Position numbers and translations under genes: made by a program. Source: Pimelobacter simplex (GTDB taxonomy: Bacteria; Actinomycetota; Actinomycetes; Propionibacteriales; Nocardioidaceae). From it: 64,000 bases of DNA. The DNA lies in NCBI RefSeq assembly GCF_900114845.1, contig NZ_FOUK01000002.1:930001-994000 (forward strand). The letters run 5' to 3'. The notes under the pieces are model-generated. The model saw nothing but the letters and a program-made list of their open reading frames with translations. It had not been told where the DNA came from and did not search any database. This document shows, piece after piece, positions 47,551-55,607 of the stretch (within the stretch, counting starts at the first letter, position 1; the number at the start of each line of letters is the position of its first letter).

Positions 47551-47596
47551 CCACCTGAAAGACCACCCACTCGACGATCTCGAGTCGGCTGGCGGG

Positions 47597-47609
47597 TTTT
47601 GCGTCAATA
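47597..47609. repeat. 13-bp motif copy 1 (TTTTGCGTCAATA)
   Basis: First of four same-orientation copies in the element. It lies 19 nt past the stop of the resolvase fragment (minus strand) and downstream of the GmrSD-like gene. A small dyad (ACTCGA / TCGAGT, 47569-47585) precedes it. Confidence 0.7.
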
Positions 47610-47627
47610 CGCGCGTGAGGGGTCGGC

Positions 47628-47762
47628 TCAGACGGCGCCCTCCATCCACCTGTAGATCGTGGCTCGGCTGGTCCCGATGATCCGGGCGATAGCTGCGACC
47701 GACTCACCCGCCGCGCGAAGCTTCCGAGCCAGATCGACCTGCTCGGCATCGAGGACCGGAGG
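47628..47762 (-). pseudogene. Truncated serine resolvase C-terminus
   Basis: About 44 codons equivalent to the end of the intact resolvase at 49143-49703. They read ...VDLARKLRAAGESVAAIARI, then IGTSRATIYRWMEGAV and a TGA stop. The match breaks off abruptly near 47762, at the codons for Pro-Pro-Val, leaving the catalytic domain missing. The copies differ at several bases in the final residues (MEGAV versus TEEAP), so they are not a recent identical duplication. Confidence 0.8.
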
Positions 47763-47794
47763 GGTGAGAATCTCCGGCGCGCAGCACCCGACTC

Positions 47795-48994
47795 ATGTTG
47801 GATGAGGTCGTGTTGCTTCTTCACATGCTTGAGCTTCTTGGGTCGATACCTGACCCGTCCCCGTCGCCTGGGACGCCGGCCGTTCCTGCGCCATCAAGCC
47901 CTGGCAGCGCCGGAGGGCCCTCTTCGGGCTTCGCCCCCTATGCCACCCTGATCGCAGCCGTCATTGCTGCAGCAGCTGTCGGAGTCAACACCTGGATCTC
48001 CCGACGCACGGCAACGCAGACACTGCAACACAGCAAGGACGTCGCCGACGCCGCTGCCAGTCGCGCACATGCAGATGCGCTTGCCAAGAGGTACCAGGAC
48101 GCGGCTGCCCAACTGGGACACGAGCAGCCGGCTGTTCGACTAGCCGGTGCATATGCGATGGCTCGGCTAGCCGATGATTGGCCCGAGCAGCGTCAGACTT
48201 GTGTCGATGTGCTGTGCGCCTACCTACGCATGACAGTCAGGATGAAGGACTATGAGACGGACGGCTACCCGTTAACCCTCCCTGACGACGGAGACGTAGA
48301 GGTCCGTCGGGCGATCTGCGAGTCGATCAGTTCCAGGTGTGCGTCAGCCGATCAGAGCGGCGGCTCCTGGTCACCTTGCGACTTCAACCTCCGCAACGCC
48401 TATCTTCCGGACTTCTCCTTGCGGCGCGCACGGCTCGACGGCAACGTCATTCTCGTAGGAGCGCAGCTAGTAGGCAGGTGCGACTTCACGGACGTGTATC
48501 TCGGCAACGGCATGGACTGTCGGGACGTGATCATCGAGGGCAACACTAGGTTTCGCCGCATCACCCTTGGCGCGGGCAAGGCCATTGTCCTACTGAACGC
48601 ATCGGTCCGACCAGACGCTTCTCTCGTCCTTGCCGTGCAAACTCCTCGTGTGGGAGAGCAGTCACAGTTCACTCTGGGAGAGAACCGGTGCCAAGGCAGT
48701 CTTGAGATTCAACTGGCGGGTGTGGACTACGAGCCTGGCACTATGTCCATCTCCAGGCTGCGTCTACCGGCAGAAGGTGAGTTCCGAATCGGCCAGCCGA
48801 CCATGGGAGGAGGGCGACAGTTCCCGAAGATTCGGGCCGTCGAGTGGATGACCGAGCATGGTGCGGCAGTGGTCATCCCGCCACCACTACTCAAGGCCAA
48901 GCGCTTTGAGGGAATAGGCTGGACGGGGGACATGCTGCCCGACATGCACGGTTTGTACGGCGACGACCTACACGTGCTGGGCTCCCAGCCGTGA
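47795..48994 (+). CDS. Membrane-anchored pentapeptide-like repeat protein
   Basis: A 399-aa protein (an ATG at 47825 is an alternative start). After a Pro/Ser-rich stretch comes one membrane helix (YATLIAAVIAAAAVGVNTWI). The module RYQDAAAQLGHEQPAVRLAG and MARLADDWPEQRQTCVDVLC is common in actinobacterial pentapeptide proteins. A beta-helix-like region follows (FNLRNAYLPDFSLRRARLDG, RCDFTDVYLGNGMDCRDVII). The function is unknown; related proteins are found on many mobile elements. The 5' end lies directly against the truncated resolvase. Confidence 0.65.
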   Translation: MLDEVVLLLHMLELLGSIPDPSPSPGTPAVPAPSSPGSAGGPSSGFAPYATLIAAVIAAAAVGVNTWISRRTATQTLQHSKDVADAAASRAHADALAKRYQDAAAQLGHEQPAVRLAGAYAMARLADDWPEQRQTCVDVLCAYLRMTVRMKDYETDGYPLTLPDDGDVEVRRAICESISSRCASADQSGGSWSPCDFNLRNAYLPDFSLRRARLDGNVILVGAQLVGRCDFTDVYLGNGMDCRDVIIEGNTRFRRITLGAGKAIVLLNASVRPDASLVLAVQTPRVGEQSQFTLGENRCQGSLEIQLAGVDYEPGTMSISRLRLPAEGEFRIGQPTMGGGRQFPKIRAVEWMTEHGAAVVIPPPLLKAKRFEGIGWTGDMLPDMHGLYGDDLHVLGSQP

Positions 48995-49070
48995 CGGGCC
49001 CAGCTGGCGATCCAGCAATCGCCGAGGTCCCGAACCAGCGCACCAGAGCGTCACCTTCGTGGTCCTCCCG

Positions 49071-49105
49071 CAACGGGAGCCAACATGCAGAGCTGACTCC
49101 CGTTG
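49071..49105. terminator. Hairpin between convergent genes
   Basis: CAACGGGAG (49071-49079) pairs with CTCCCGTTG (49097-49105) around a 17-nt loop that can add further pairs. It lies between the stop of the membrane protein (48994, plus) and the resolvase stop (49143, minus). No T-tract. Confidence 0.5.
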
Positions 49106-49114
49106 CCGGGTGGA

Positions 49115-49127
49115 TTTTGCGTCAATA
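49115..49127. repeat. 13-bp motif copy 2 (TTTTGCGTCAATA)
   Basis: Lies 15 nt beyond the resolvase stop, the same relation as copy 1 has to the resolvase fragment. Confidence 0.7.
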
Positions 49128-49142
49128 GACACGAGGGTCGGG

Positions 49143-49703
49143 TTAGGGGGCCTCCTCTGTCCACCTGTAGATCGTGGCTCGGCTGGTCCCGATGATCCGG
49201 GCGATAGCTGCGACCGACTCACCCGCCGCGCGAAGCTTCCGAGCCAGGTCGACCTGCTCGGCATCGAGGACCGGAGGTCTGCCGACCTGACGGCCTCGTG
49301 CCTTGGCCGCAGCACGTCCAGCTGCTGCGCGCTCACGAATCAGCTCGCGCTCCAGCTCGGCCATGGCCGCGAACACGGTGGCAGCCAACCGTCCAGCCGG
49401 GGTCGAGAAGTCGAGACCCTCGCGGAGGGACCTGACCGCAACTCCTCGATGGTCGAGATCCGTCAGGGTGTTGAGGACCTGGATCACCGACCGCCCCAGT
49501 CTGTCGAGTGCAGCCACCACGAGTGTGTCACCCGGTCGCAGGCGGTCTAGCGCCTCGGCGAGTCCGGGGCGGTCAGAGCGCACTCCGCTCATCTTGTCGC
49601 AGTAGATGCGCTCCGCACCCGCCGCCCGCAACTGGTCAACCTGAGGATCTGTGGACTGACCCTGAGTGCTGACACGGGCGTAGCCGATTGTCTCGGTGGT
49701 CAT
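49143..49703 (-). CDS. Small serine resolvase/invertase
   Basis: A 186-aa site-specific recombinase. The catalytic Ser is in GYARVSTQGQSTDPQ (about residue 12). The other conserved residues include LDRLRPGDTLVVAALDRLGR, and the C-terminal HTH is ARKLRAAGESVAAIARIIGT, then SRATIYRW. It is complete. Roles include dimer resolution, inversion or transposon resolution. It is translationally coupled to the upstream gene (ATGA at 49700-49703). Confidence 0.93.
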   Translation of the reverse strand: MTTETIGYARVSTQGQSTDPQVDQLRAAGAERIYCDKMSGVRSDRPGLAEALDRLRPGDTLVVAALDRLGRSVIQVLNTLTDLDHRGVAVRSLREGLDFSTPAGRLAATVFAAMAELERELIRERAAAGRAAAKARGRQVGRPPVLDAEQVDLARKLRAAGESVAAIARIIGTSRATIYRWTEEAP

Positions 49704-50077
49704 TTGACCGCCTTCTTCTCAGCCGCAGGGGCGGCCTCACGGGCCATCCGCCTGCTGCCCCCAGCGCTCGATCCAGCAGCCGCCGGAGCTGCCCCGGAAG
49801 GCTTCTTCGCGACCTGCGGTGCTCTCGGCCCCGCTGACTCGGCCTTGCGCTCGTCGGCGTACTTGGCCGTGAAGGTTCGGCCCGTGATCCCGGGGATGCG
49901 GTCAGCAATCTTGGCCTCATCGGCCGCCTGAATGAACGCAAGCCAGGACTGCTGTGCGGTGCGCTCCGTGTCGTCGTCGTTCTTGGCGTGGGCTTCGGCG
50001 TTCCAGAGCTTCAACAGCTCGTCGTCTCCGGCCATGCGCTCGACGTTGGTCAGGATGTGCTTGGTTGATGCCGCCAC
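49700..50077 (-). CDS. Hypothetical protein coupled to the resolvase
   Basis: A 125-aa protein. GTG 50077 follows AAGGAGA at 6 nt and is preferred over the longer frame to 50131. The N-terminal half is helical and acidic (ILTNVERMAGDDELLKLWNA), the C-terminal half is Ala/Pro/Lys-rich and disordered. The family is not recognised. Its end overlaps the resolvase start, so a partner or accessory role is likely. The 236-nt gap 50078-50313 upstream contains no gene I can support. Confidence 0.65.
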   Translation of the reverse strand: MAASTKHILTNVERMAGDDELLKLWNAEAHAKNDDDTERTAQQSWLAFIQAADEAKIADRIPGITGRTFTAKYADERKAESAGPRAPQVAKKPSGAAPAAAGSSAGGSRRMAREAAPAAEKKAVK

Positions 50078-50313
50078 GATTGTCTCCTTGGTCTCTGGCC
50101 CGGTCGGTCCGAACCGAGACCCAGGAATCACCGGATACCGAGGGTGTGTACCGAAGTCGTCAACGCTCCCGAATTGCGGACGGTTTCGATCTCAGCCGAA
50201 GTGGACGGCCTTGTGGACGCCCCGGGGAGGTCGAGCGATCCCGAGCAGCTCTACCGACCGGGGAACGGAGCACCCGTCCTGAACTCCTGCCTTTGGACGC
50301 GCACGTCGTAGCG

Positions 50314-50925
50314 TCAGCAGGCGGCAACGATGACTTTGAAGCGCTCGAAGGACGGACTCTTGGCCTTGCCTACAGGGGCGAAGTTCGCAGCTCTCATTGC
50401 GGCAGCGACGGCCACCGAATCTGCCTCCTGGTAGGGCCGCTTCGGCTGCTTCCGCTTGGTAAGCCGGATCAAATCCGCTTTCGGAGTGGGAGAACTATCC
50501 GTGTTGAACGCGGTTCGACTGAGCGCCCCTTTCCACGACGGCACCACGCTTTCTGTGGCGTCGGGGTACAGGAACCACCAAGACTCGATCGCGTGAACGG
50601 GTACCACAGCGACCGCGCCGGTCAACCCTGCCCTCTGCAGGTCCGCCGAGCGCTGTTCCGCGAATGTGCCGTCGTCGGGCGCGTCCGCATCTGTATGCGC
50701 AAGAACGGTGCCGACATCACCTTTGATGGCTACCAGCGCCTCGACTGAGGCGGCTGCTCGCTCTGCCCAACCCTTGACCGCCGCGGCCCCAGCATTGCGT
50801 GTCAAGGTCGGGGGGTTCCGGACGACCTCGATGTCGCCTTCCGACAGGTCCGACCGAAGACCGAGAATCAATTCCTTGATTGCTTTGGAATCGTTGAGGT
50901 TCTCGGCGAAGATGACAACTTTCAC
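50314..50925 (-). CDS. TOPRIM-like / DUF4276-like partner of the AAA ATPase
   Basis: A 203-aa protein from GTG 50925, which overlaps the ATPase stop (GTGA). It opens VVIFAENLNDSKAIKELI, the TOPRIM Glu strand of OLD/DUF4276-type proteins, and continues with VLAHTDADAPDD (TOPRIM DxD). VPVHAIESWWFLYPD is the usual DUF4276 segment. The catalytic-type acidic residues are present. Together with the ATPase it resembles ATPase + TOPRIM anti-phage pairs (for example PARIS or RloAB-like), but I cannot assign a named system. Confidence 0.65.
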   Translation of the reverse strand: MKVVIFAENLNDSKAIKELILGLRSDLSEGDIEVVRNPPTLTRNAGAAAVKGWAERAAASVEALVAIKGDVGTVLAHTDADAPDDGTFAEQRSADLQRAGLTGAVAVVPVHAIESWWFLYPDATESVVPSWKGALSRTAFNTDSSPTPKADLIRLTKRKQPKRPYQEADSVAVAAAMRAANFAPVGKAKSPSFERFKVIVAAC

Positions 50926-52094
50926 TTCGGCACCCCACCGAGAACACCTGCGAACCATAGTTCGCCTAGACCAAGGTTGCTTGCTCTAGTCGCCTTGGAG
51001 ATCTCATAAGAGGAAACAGCAGGAATCTTGGAGGCACCCGTCTTCGAGTCACGGTCACATACGACGAGTTCACTCGGGCGGAGCCGATTTACCAGAGTCG
51101 GTGAATGCGTGGCCACCAGGATTTGCGTGCGCTCACTCGCTGCCCTCAGGGCATCAACAACGACGTCGAGCGCGTACGGGTGGAGGCCATGATCGATCTC
51201 TTCGATCGCTGTCAGGTGCGCCGGGCTCGGGTCGTGCAGCGCAGTCAATAGCGCAAGCAGGCGAACAGTCCCGAAAGAGGCTTCCGTCAGATCGATCTCG
51301 CGCTCCAGTCCGCGCTCGACCAACTGGACGACGACGGACCGAGTGCCCGGCAAGGTGGTGAAGTTCAGGCGATCGAGTCCGGGCAAGCACGCCCGCATGT
51401 CTCTTTCGATGTCCGAAAACGATTGAGGCGCCGTTTCCCGCAGAGTAAGTAGCGCATCGGCCAGGTTGCTGGCGTCCTCGACAAGCGAGGCCCGATAAAG
51501 CCGACTCGGCGATCTAGCCGCTGCTACATCGGGCTCAAGAACTCGCATACCCGACAAGAACGATGCGAAGTCGTCGATGCCCTCGCCGCCAGCGTCAGCG
51601 GCGAGCTTGGGTAGTGTCGAAAGGCCCGTGGTCTGCTCATCTGCCAGCTTGAGGTCGCGCCCCCTGCTATCAGCGCGAGTCGTGCCGATGTTGGCCGTGA
51701 CGCCGTTCACCGTGATTCGACGGCCCGGCCCGCTCTTTCGCTTGAAGGTGAATTCTTCGTACCGCGTACGACCTTCACGCGAGATGGATAGCTTGTACCG
51801 GTCTGGCGCGTTTGCATGAGCATTCGCCGTGACCTCGGCCTCAACGACGATGCGAACCGCTTTGGTCTTCCCGTCCTGCCTCGCGAGGCGCGACCATCCC
51901 CCAAACTCCTCGATGGCAGTCGGCAGGTCGAAGCGAATGGTGGCGACCAGAAAGCGCAGAACGTTGAGGACATTCGACTTACCGGAGCCGTTTGGTCCTA
52001 CGAGGACCGTCAACGGACCCATCGGAACGCTGACATCTGCCAGAGAGCGAAAGCCCTGGACGCTCAACGACCGAATCCGAGGATGGTCCTGCAT
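50922..52094 (-). CDS. AAA (SMC/OLD-like) ATPase, probable anti-phage component
   Basis: A 390-aa ATPase. It starts at ATG 52094, with AGGGG at 7 nt. RSLSVQGFRSLADVSVPMG and VGPNGSGKSNVLNVLRFL (Walker A) open the protein. The signature region lies near ASFGTVRLLALLTALHD, Walker B is LTAIEEIDHGLHP, and the H-loop is ILVATHSPTLVNRL. This is the AAA_21 type used by RloA, AbiEii-like and PARIS AriA proteins. It is followed by a coupled TOPRIM-like protein, which supports an abortive-infection type role. There is no HNH or other fused nuclease. Confidence 0.85.
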   Translation of the reverse strand: MQDHPRIRSLSVQGFRSLADVSVPMGPLTVLVGPNGSGKSNVLNVLRFLVATIRFDLPTAIEEFGGWSRLARQDGKTKAVRIVVEAEVTANAHANAPDRYKLSISREGRTRYEEFTFKRKSGPGRRITVNGVTANIGTTRADSRGRDLKLADEQTTGLSTLPKLAADAGGEGIDDFASFLSGMRVLEPDVAAARSPSRLYRASLVEDASNLADALLTLRETAPQSFSDIERDMRACLPGLDRLNFTTLPGTRSVVVQLVERGLEREIDLTEASFGTVRLLALLTALHDPSPAHLTAIEEIDHGLHPYALDVVVDALRAASERTQILVATHSPTLVNRLRPSELVVCDRDSKTGASKIPAVSSYEISKATRASNLGLGELWFAGVLGGVPK

Positions 52095-52187
52095 CGCTCC
52101 GCCCCTTCGTTCGTCAACAGTCCACCGCAGAGTAGCCAATCTGGACCCACCACTGGAGAAGTTCCCGGTGGATCACTCGACCTACTT

Positions 52188-52415
52188 CTAGACGCGGTCA
52201 GTGAGAACGGACAACGGAACGTCGAGTGCTTGGGCGATCTGGGCGTAGAGGGTGAGCGCCGAGTTGGTCTCGCCTCGTTCGATGCGGGCGTACTGGGCTA
52301 GAGCCATGCCAGCCCGCTCGGCGACCTCGATCTGCTTGAGGTTGGCGCGCGCCCTCTCAGCCCTGATGTTCGCGCCCACGATCTGCAGAATGCGGGCCAG
52401 CTCGTCCTTGTCCAT
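52188..52415 (-). CDS. XRE-family HTH regulator
   Basis: A 75-aa DNA-binding protein, essentially one Cro/cI HTH: LKQIEVAERAGMALAQYARI, ERGETNSALTLYAQIAQALD. It lies upstream of the ATPase/TOPRIM pair on the same strand and next to the divergent lipoprotein gene, so it could control either. It may also be the repressor that keeps the element silent. Confidence 0.85.
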   Translation of the reverse strand: MDKDELARILQIVGANIRAERARANLKQIEVAERAGMALAQYARIERGETNSALTLYAQIAQALDVPLSVLTDRV

Positions 52416-52500
52416 GCCGGGACAAGTCCATCGGGAAAGAGCGTCGATCTGAAGTCCAATCTGAGTCTCACCACAGCCTCTTGGGAGCTAATCTGCACAC

Positions 52501-52965
52501 ATGATGAGACACCTGAGGCCAGTCCTTGCCCCGCTGACGCTCGCGGCGGTCGCCGTTGTCGGCCTCACGTCGTGCTCGGACGGCGATGAGGAGCCGACCT
52601 CGAAGCCGACCGAGAAGGAGACGAGCTACGTGATCGTCTCCCTGACCTCGAAGGGACGCGGCTTCCTGTACAACCAAGACGACGAGACCTGTTCGACCTA
52701 CAGCTTCACTGACGAGATGCGCGGCGTGCCCTCCGAGCCGCTGACGGTCGAGCTTGAAGACGCAGGCGGGACCGCGCTCGGATCGAAGACGATCGAGGGG
52801 CCTGGCGGTGGCTGGATCGAGGGCGAAGGCTGCTCATGGAACGTGGAGTTTCGCGATGTTCCTGTCGAGGATCACTACCGAGTGACGGTCCGGAACTCCC
52901 ACGGACGGGTCACCGGTATCGGAGAACGACCACTCTTCACGCTGGATGTCTCGAACCCGAGCTAG
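52501..52965 (+). CDS. Element-encoded lipoprotein
   Basis: A 154-aa lipoprotein: signal with lipobox VVGLTSCSD, a Glu/Thr/Lys linker, then a small beta-type domain with two cysteines (DDETCSTYSF and EGEGCSW). The family is not recognised. Surface lipoproteins on mobile elements may act in superinfection exclusion; that is speculation here. Confidence 0.7.
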   Translation: MMRHLRPVLAPLTLAAVAVVGLTSCSDGDEEPTSKPTEKETSYVIVSLTSKGRGFLYNQDDETCSTYSFTDEMRGVPSEPLTVELEDAGGTALGSKTIEGPGGGWIEGEGCSWNVEFRDVPVEDHYRVTVRNSHGRVTGIGERPLFTLDVSNPS

Positions 52966-52967
52966 TA

Positions 52968-52991
52968 GGAACGCCGCCCCTGGCGGCTTCC
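52968..52991. terminator. Hairpin after the lipoprotein gene
   Basis: GGAA-CGCCGCC and GGCGGC-TTCC pair around CCT with a single unpaired base, just after the stop at 52963-52965. A likely intrinsic or bidirectional terminator. The following gap to 53258 has no gene I can support. Confidence 0.55.
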
Positions 52992-52997
52992 GTGGGT

Positions 52998-53051
52998 CTC
53001 TGCCCAGTGCTCCCCCAGCCCGCCGTCCCAAGGGTCTGGAGCGGGCCAGGA
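52998..53051 (+). repeat. Diverged intergenic repeat, copy 1
   Basis: A stretch beginning TCTCTGCCCAGTGCTCCCC and ending GGAGCGGGCCAGGA resembles 56160-56212, with gaps. Both copies are non-coding and lie just past the 3' end of a minus-strand gene or operon. Confidence 0.4.
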
Positions 53052-53258
53052 CGATGCCGAGGTGGGCAGCGATCACACGGTGCCGGTCGGTTCCGCGCTA
53101 TCTAGTCGATGGAATCGAGTGTGCGACCGCTGCCCAGCTGGAGTGAGGCCGATGCCTCCACGGCTCGCGCTCTCCGAGAGGAGTCCTGACCAACGCTGAT
53201 CTCATTGGCGATGGTAGTTCGGAGAGCGCGAGGCGTGCAGACACCGACGGGCGCGGCG

Positions 53259-53618
53259 CTAGTCGTCTTCCGGTACGTGGTGAAGGAGCTTGCCAAAGGT
53301 GGCGAGGTCCATCACCACATACGACTGAGCGACGCTCGCACCCCTGCGGGAGAGCACTGCGGCGTACCAGGGTCGGCCCAGATACTTCGCAGTGCACGCG
53401 GCCTCATTGAGCGATGTCGAAAGGTCAAGGCGCTCCGATGCACAAACCGCCAGCACTGCTGGGACTCCGCTGATGTCGCCCGGTGACCGCAGGTGCTGAC
53501 TGATCGTCACCGGGAGATCCGGACGAGCGTTGATGTGCCCAGCCTCGCGAAGCGCCTCCGCCACGGCCACCTTGAACTCCCTGCCTCGGGCCTTGTTCCG
53601 GTTACCGATCGCTGTCAT
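53259..53618 (-). CDS. Putative nuclease / Holliday-junction-resolvase-like protein
   Basis: A 119-aa protein. NKARGREFKVAVAEALREAG followed by SPGDISGVPAVLAV fits the phage-type PD-(D/E)XK pattern (Glu of the first helix, then Gly-Asp-Ile). The later catalytic Lys is less clear (GRPWYAAVLSRRG), so activity is uncertain. The start overlaps the upstream stop (ATGA), placing it last in a four-gene operon. Confidence 0.6.
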   Translation of the reverse strand: MTAIGNRNKARGREFKVAVAEALREAGHINARPDLPVTISQHLRSPGDISGVPAVLAVCASERLDLSTSLNEAACTAKYLGRPWYAAVLSRRGASVAQSYVVMDLATFGKLLHHVPEDD

Positions 53619-54055
53619 CGGGAGTAGCGCGCGTTCGTCCGGGAGGTCGGCCGGGACGGCCCGTAGGCCTCCTCGACCTTGCGAAGGGCCGCCTTGCGAT
53701 CTGCCTTGTCCATGATCTTGTTCGCCTCACGGACGGCCGCACGCCGGTCCTCGTCGTGCTCCAGCTCGCCCGGCCGCGTGGTGAGCAGACCACTGGGGAA
53801 GGGACCAGGCGCGACGACCACCCGATCCCATCGACGCTGCTGGGCTTCGGGGTCGTGAAGCAACCCCAGCCAAGGCGCGAGCATGCCGCCCCGATCGGTA
53901 TTGGCCTCGATCAGGTCCGGAGTGACGGCCAGCTCGTCGCCACGCTTGGAGACGAACGACGTGTGCAGGCCGTTGACCTTCGAGTGGTAGGTCAGACCGG
54001 TCCAGAGGAAGTGGATCGTTTCGCCTGCCTGGGGCAGCTTCGGCGTAGTGGTCAT
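53615..54055 (-). CDS. Hypothetical phage-type protein
   Basis: A 146-aa protein with an N-terminal beta-rich region (GETIHFLWTGLTYHSKVNGL, then VSKRGDELAVTPDLIEA) and a helical C-terminus. The family is not recognised. It is coupled on both sides by ATGA overlaps. Phage-like operon context only. Confidence 0.6.
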   Translation of the reverse strand: MTTTPKLPQAGETIHFLWTGLTYHSKVNGLHTSFVSKRGDELAVTPDLIEANTDRGGMLAPWLGLLHDPEAQQRRWDRVVVAPGPFPSGLLTTRPGELEHDEDRRAAVREANKIMDKADRKAALRKVEEAYGPSRPTSRTNARYSR

Positions 54056-54300
54056 TCGATGTCCTCCTGAGTTTGGATGGGTCCGTCGAGCACGGATGCA
54101 GAGCCGTACTCGACATGGGCAGTCAGCTCTTCGGGAGTCGAGCCGGCCAGCGCAAGCAAGTCGTCCTGGCTGGAGCCCGTCAGAATGACCAGTTCGTCGG
54201 GCGGTTCGAGAAGGCCGAACTTGGCGCAGGTCAGTGCGGCCACCACCTCCTGAAGGAGGTCGACGGCGTCGAGGGTCTGGGGGCGATGCTGGTGGGTCAT
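54052..54300 (-). CDS. Small acidic hypothetical protein
   Basis: An 82-aa acidic protein (VDLLQEVVAALTCAKFGLLE, then DDLLALAGSTPEELTAHVEY). No family recognised, no membrane segment. Coupled upstream and downstream by 4-nt overlaps, so it belongs to the same operon. Confidence 0.6.
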   Translation of the reverse strand: MTHQHRPQTLDAVDLLQEVVAALTCAKFGLLEPPDELVILTGSSQDDLLALAGSTPEELTAHVEYGSASVLDGPIQTQEDIE

Positions 54301-54857
54301 TGGGCCCCCTGGTGGAGTCGATTCGCTTCGGGAGATGGGAGCTGACGGAGGCCCCCTACAGAGCTGGCAATCGCGTCGGCGAGTTGGTGCTGTCCTTGGT
54401 CGCGGATGGCGGCCAGGAACTCGATCAGGACGTCAGGGTGTCGAGGAAGCACTCCGCGACAGGTACCGATCAGGACCCACGCCTCACGCACGGTCTCAAC
54501 AGCCTCGGTGGACTCGACGCCGAGCTGATTCATCAGCGTCACGAGAGTGTCACGCTTGTTCTGCACCGCCCGCAGCAGAAGATCCGGGTTGTTCGCGGTG
54601 CGGGCGAACTGCCGGACGCTGTTGGCGTCGTCCGCCAGCTCCGCGAGTTGGTCGGCGTAGTCGCTGACGTGGGTGGCCGTCCGGGTTGAGAGCTGGGCGC
54701 GCAGCTCTGGTCGGAGGTGGTTACGACGATGGCGGTTCACGGCCGAGGTCGAGACACCACAGTCAGCCGCTATGAGCACGATTGGCTCATTGCGGAGGAT
54801 CCGAGCCTCCAGCTCAGATCTCTTGGGGTGGGCGCAGAGCCCGCAGTGTCGCGGCAC
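54297..54857 (-). CDS. CxxC/HTH phage-type protein
   Basis: A 186-aa protein. MPRHCGLCAHPKRSELEARI carries a CxxC, followed by an HTH-like VLIAADCGVSTSAVNRHRR with HLRPEL. The rest is helical. Such N-termini occur in terminase-small-subunit-like and other DNA-binding proteins of actinophages. It starts the four-gene ATGA-coupled operon (54857 to 53259). Confidence 0.65.
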   Translation of the reverse strand: MPRHCGLCAHPKRSELEARILRNEPIVLIAADCGVSTSAVNRHRRNHLRPELRAQLSTRTATHVSDYADQLAELADDANSVRQFARTANNPDLLLRAVQNKRDTLVTLMNQLGVESTEAVETVREAWVLIGTCRGVLPRHPDVLIEFLAAIRDQGQHQLADAIASSVGGLRQLPSPEANRLHQGAQ

Positions 54858-54959
54858 ACGATGCCTATCGGCTGCCTGGGTACGTGACCCTCGTACCTGC
54901 TCCGCGAACTCCCGCGAGTGTGCTCGTTAGGGCAACTCGCCACTCACGTGGACACGGGA

Positions 54960-54972
54960 ATATGCGTCAATA
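54960..54972. repeat. 13-bp motif copy 3 (ATATGCGTCAATA)
   Basis: A variant with A in place of T at positions 1 and 3 relative to the other copies. It lies 102 nt upstream of the CxxC/HTH operon and just downstream of the HNH-like gene at 54988. Confidence 0.65.
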
Positions 54973-54987
54973 CACGATGCGGTGGCC

Positions 54988-55569
54988 TCAGTACGAAGAA
55001 AAGTAGTCGCGGACCAACTCCGCGCACGGGCACTCGATGGGTTCAAGCCACGCGGACTCACAGCTTGGCATGTGCCTGATCCGTCGTGCGACCGAGCCGA
55101 GGAGGTGGGAGCCGTCTGGCAGTTCGTGGATGTCTGCTTCGGAGAGGAGGTCAGCAATGGCCTCTTGCGCTTCGAGACTCACGATCTGACGACGGCGCTC
55201 TTCCCGGACGTTGCGTGGACGGCGGAGCCACATCACGTTTCCAGGCCCCACGGGCCTGCGGGGATCCCGCGGCCAGATCAGGTCATACCTGTGAGGACGG
55301 ATACCGATCTCTTCTGTCAGTTCGTAGGTGAAGGCAGCGATGTCGTCCTTCCAGCGCTGCGCGAGCTGGAAATGGCCCGGTTCACCATGGCGTCCGGCGT
55401 AGGGGTGCTCGTCGCCGACCGGGTCGAGTGCGTTTCGCTGGAAGTTCTTGCACACCGGATAGTTCGGGGCGTCCCGGAGTGCTCGGCTCTCACCTGTCTC
55501 GGGGTCAACCCACGGCGGGTGGACTCGAGGGCGGCCACGTCGCCTGGGGAGCTCAGTCACGTCGCTCAT
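54988..55569 (-). CDS. Putative HNH-associated phage-type protein
   Basis: A 193-aa protein. NYPVCKNFQRNALDPVGDEH carries a Cys, and YDLIWPRDPRRPVGPGNVMW resembles the pattern (DRID...Y.P.N.RW) that accompanies phage HNH endonucleases. The C-terminus has CESAWLEPIECPC, a possible zinc site. The ATG directly abuts motif copy 4, leaving no normal ribosome-binding site, so translation could be leaderless or start downstream. The family assignment is tentative. Confidence 0.55.
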   Translation of the reverse strand: MSDVTELPRRRGRPRVHPPWVDPETGESRALRDAPNYPVCKNFQRNALDPVGDEHPYAGRHGEPGHFQLAQRWKDDIAAFTYELTEEIGIRPHRYDLIWPRDPRRPVGPGNVMWLRRPRNVREERRRQIVSLEAQEAIADLLSEADIHELPDGSHLLGSVARRIRHMPSCESAWLEPIECPCAELVRDYFSSY

Positions 55570-55581
55570 TTTGCGTCAATA
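55569..55581. repeat. 13-bp motif copy 4 (TTTTGCGTCAATA)
   Basis: Overlaps the first base of the ATG (minus strand) of the preceding gene. On the minus strand it reads TATTGACGCAAAA then TG, so the motif occupies exactly where a ribosome-binding site would be. Confidence 0.7.
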
Positions 55582-55607
55582 CAGGCCACCAGGACCAGGA
55601 GCAGGAG

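Noticed and set aside
47597..55581. The 13-bp motif as a -35 box (TTGACG on the minus strand)
   Set aside because: Copies 1, 2 and 4 have no gene start at a suitable distance, and copy 3 lacks a -10-like sequence 16-18 nt downstream.
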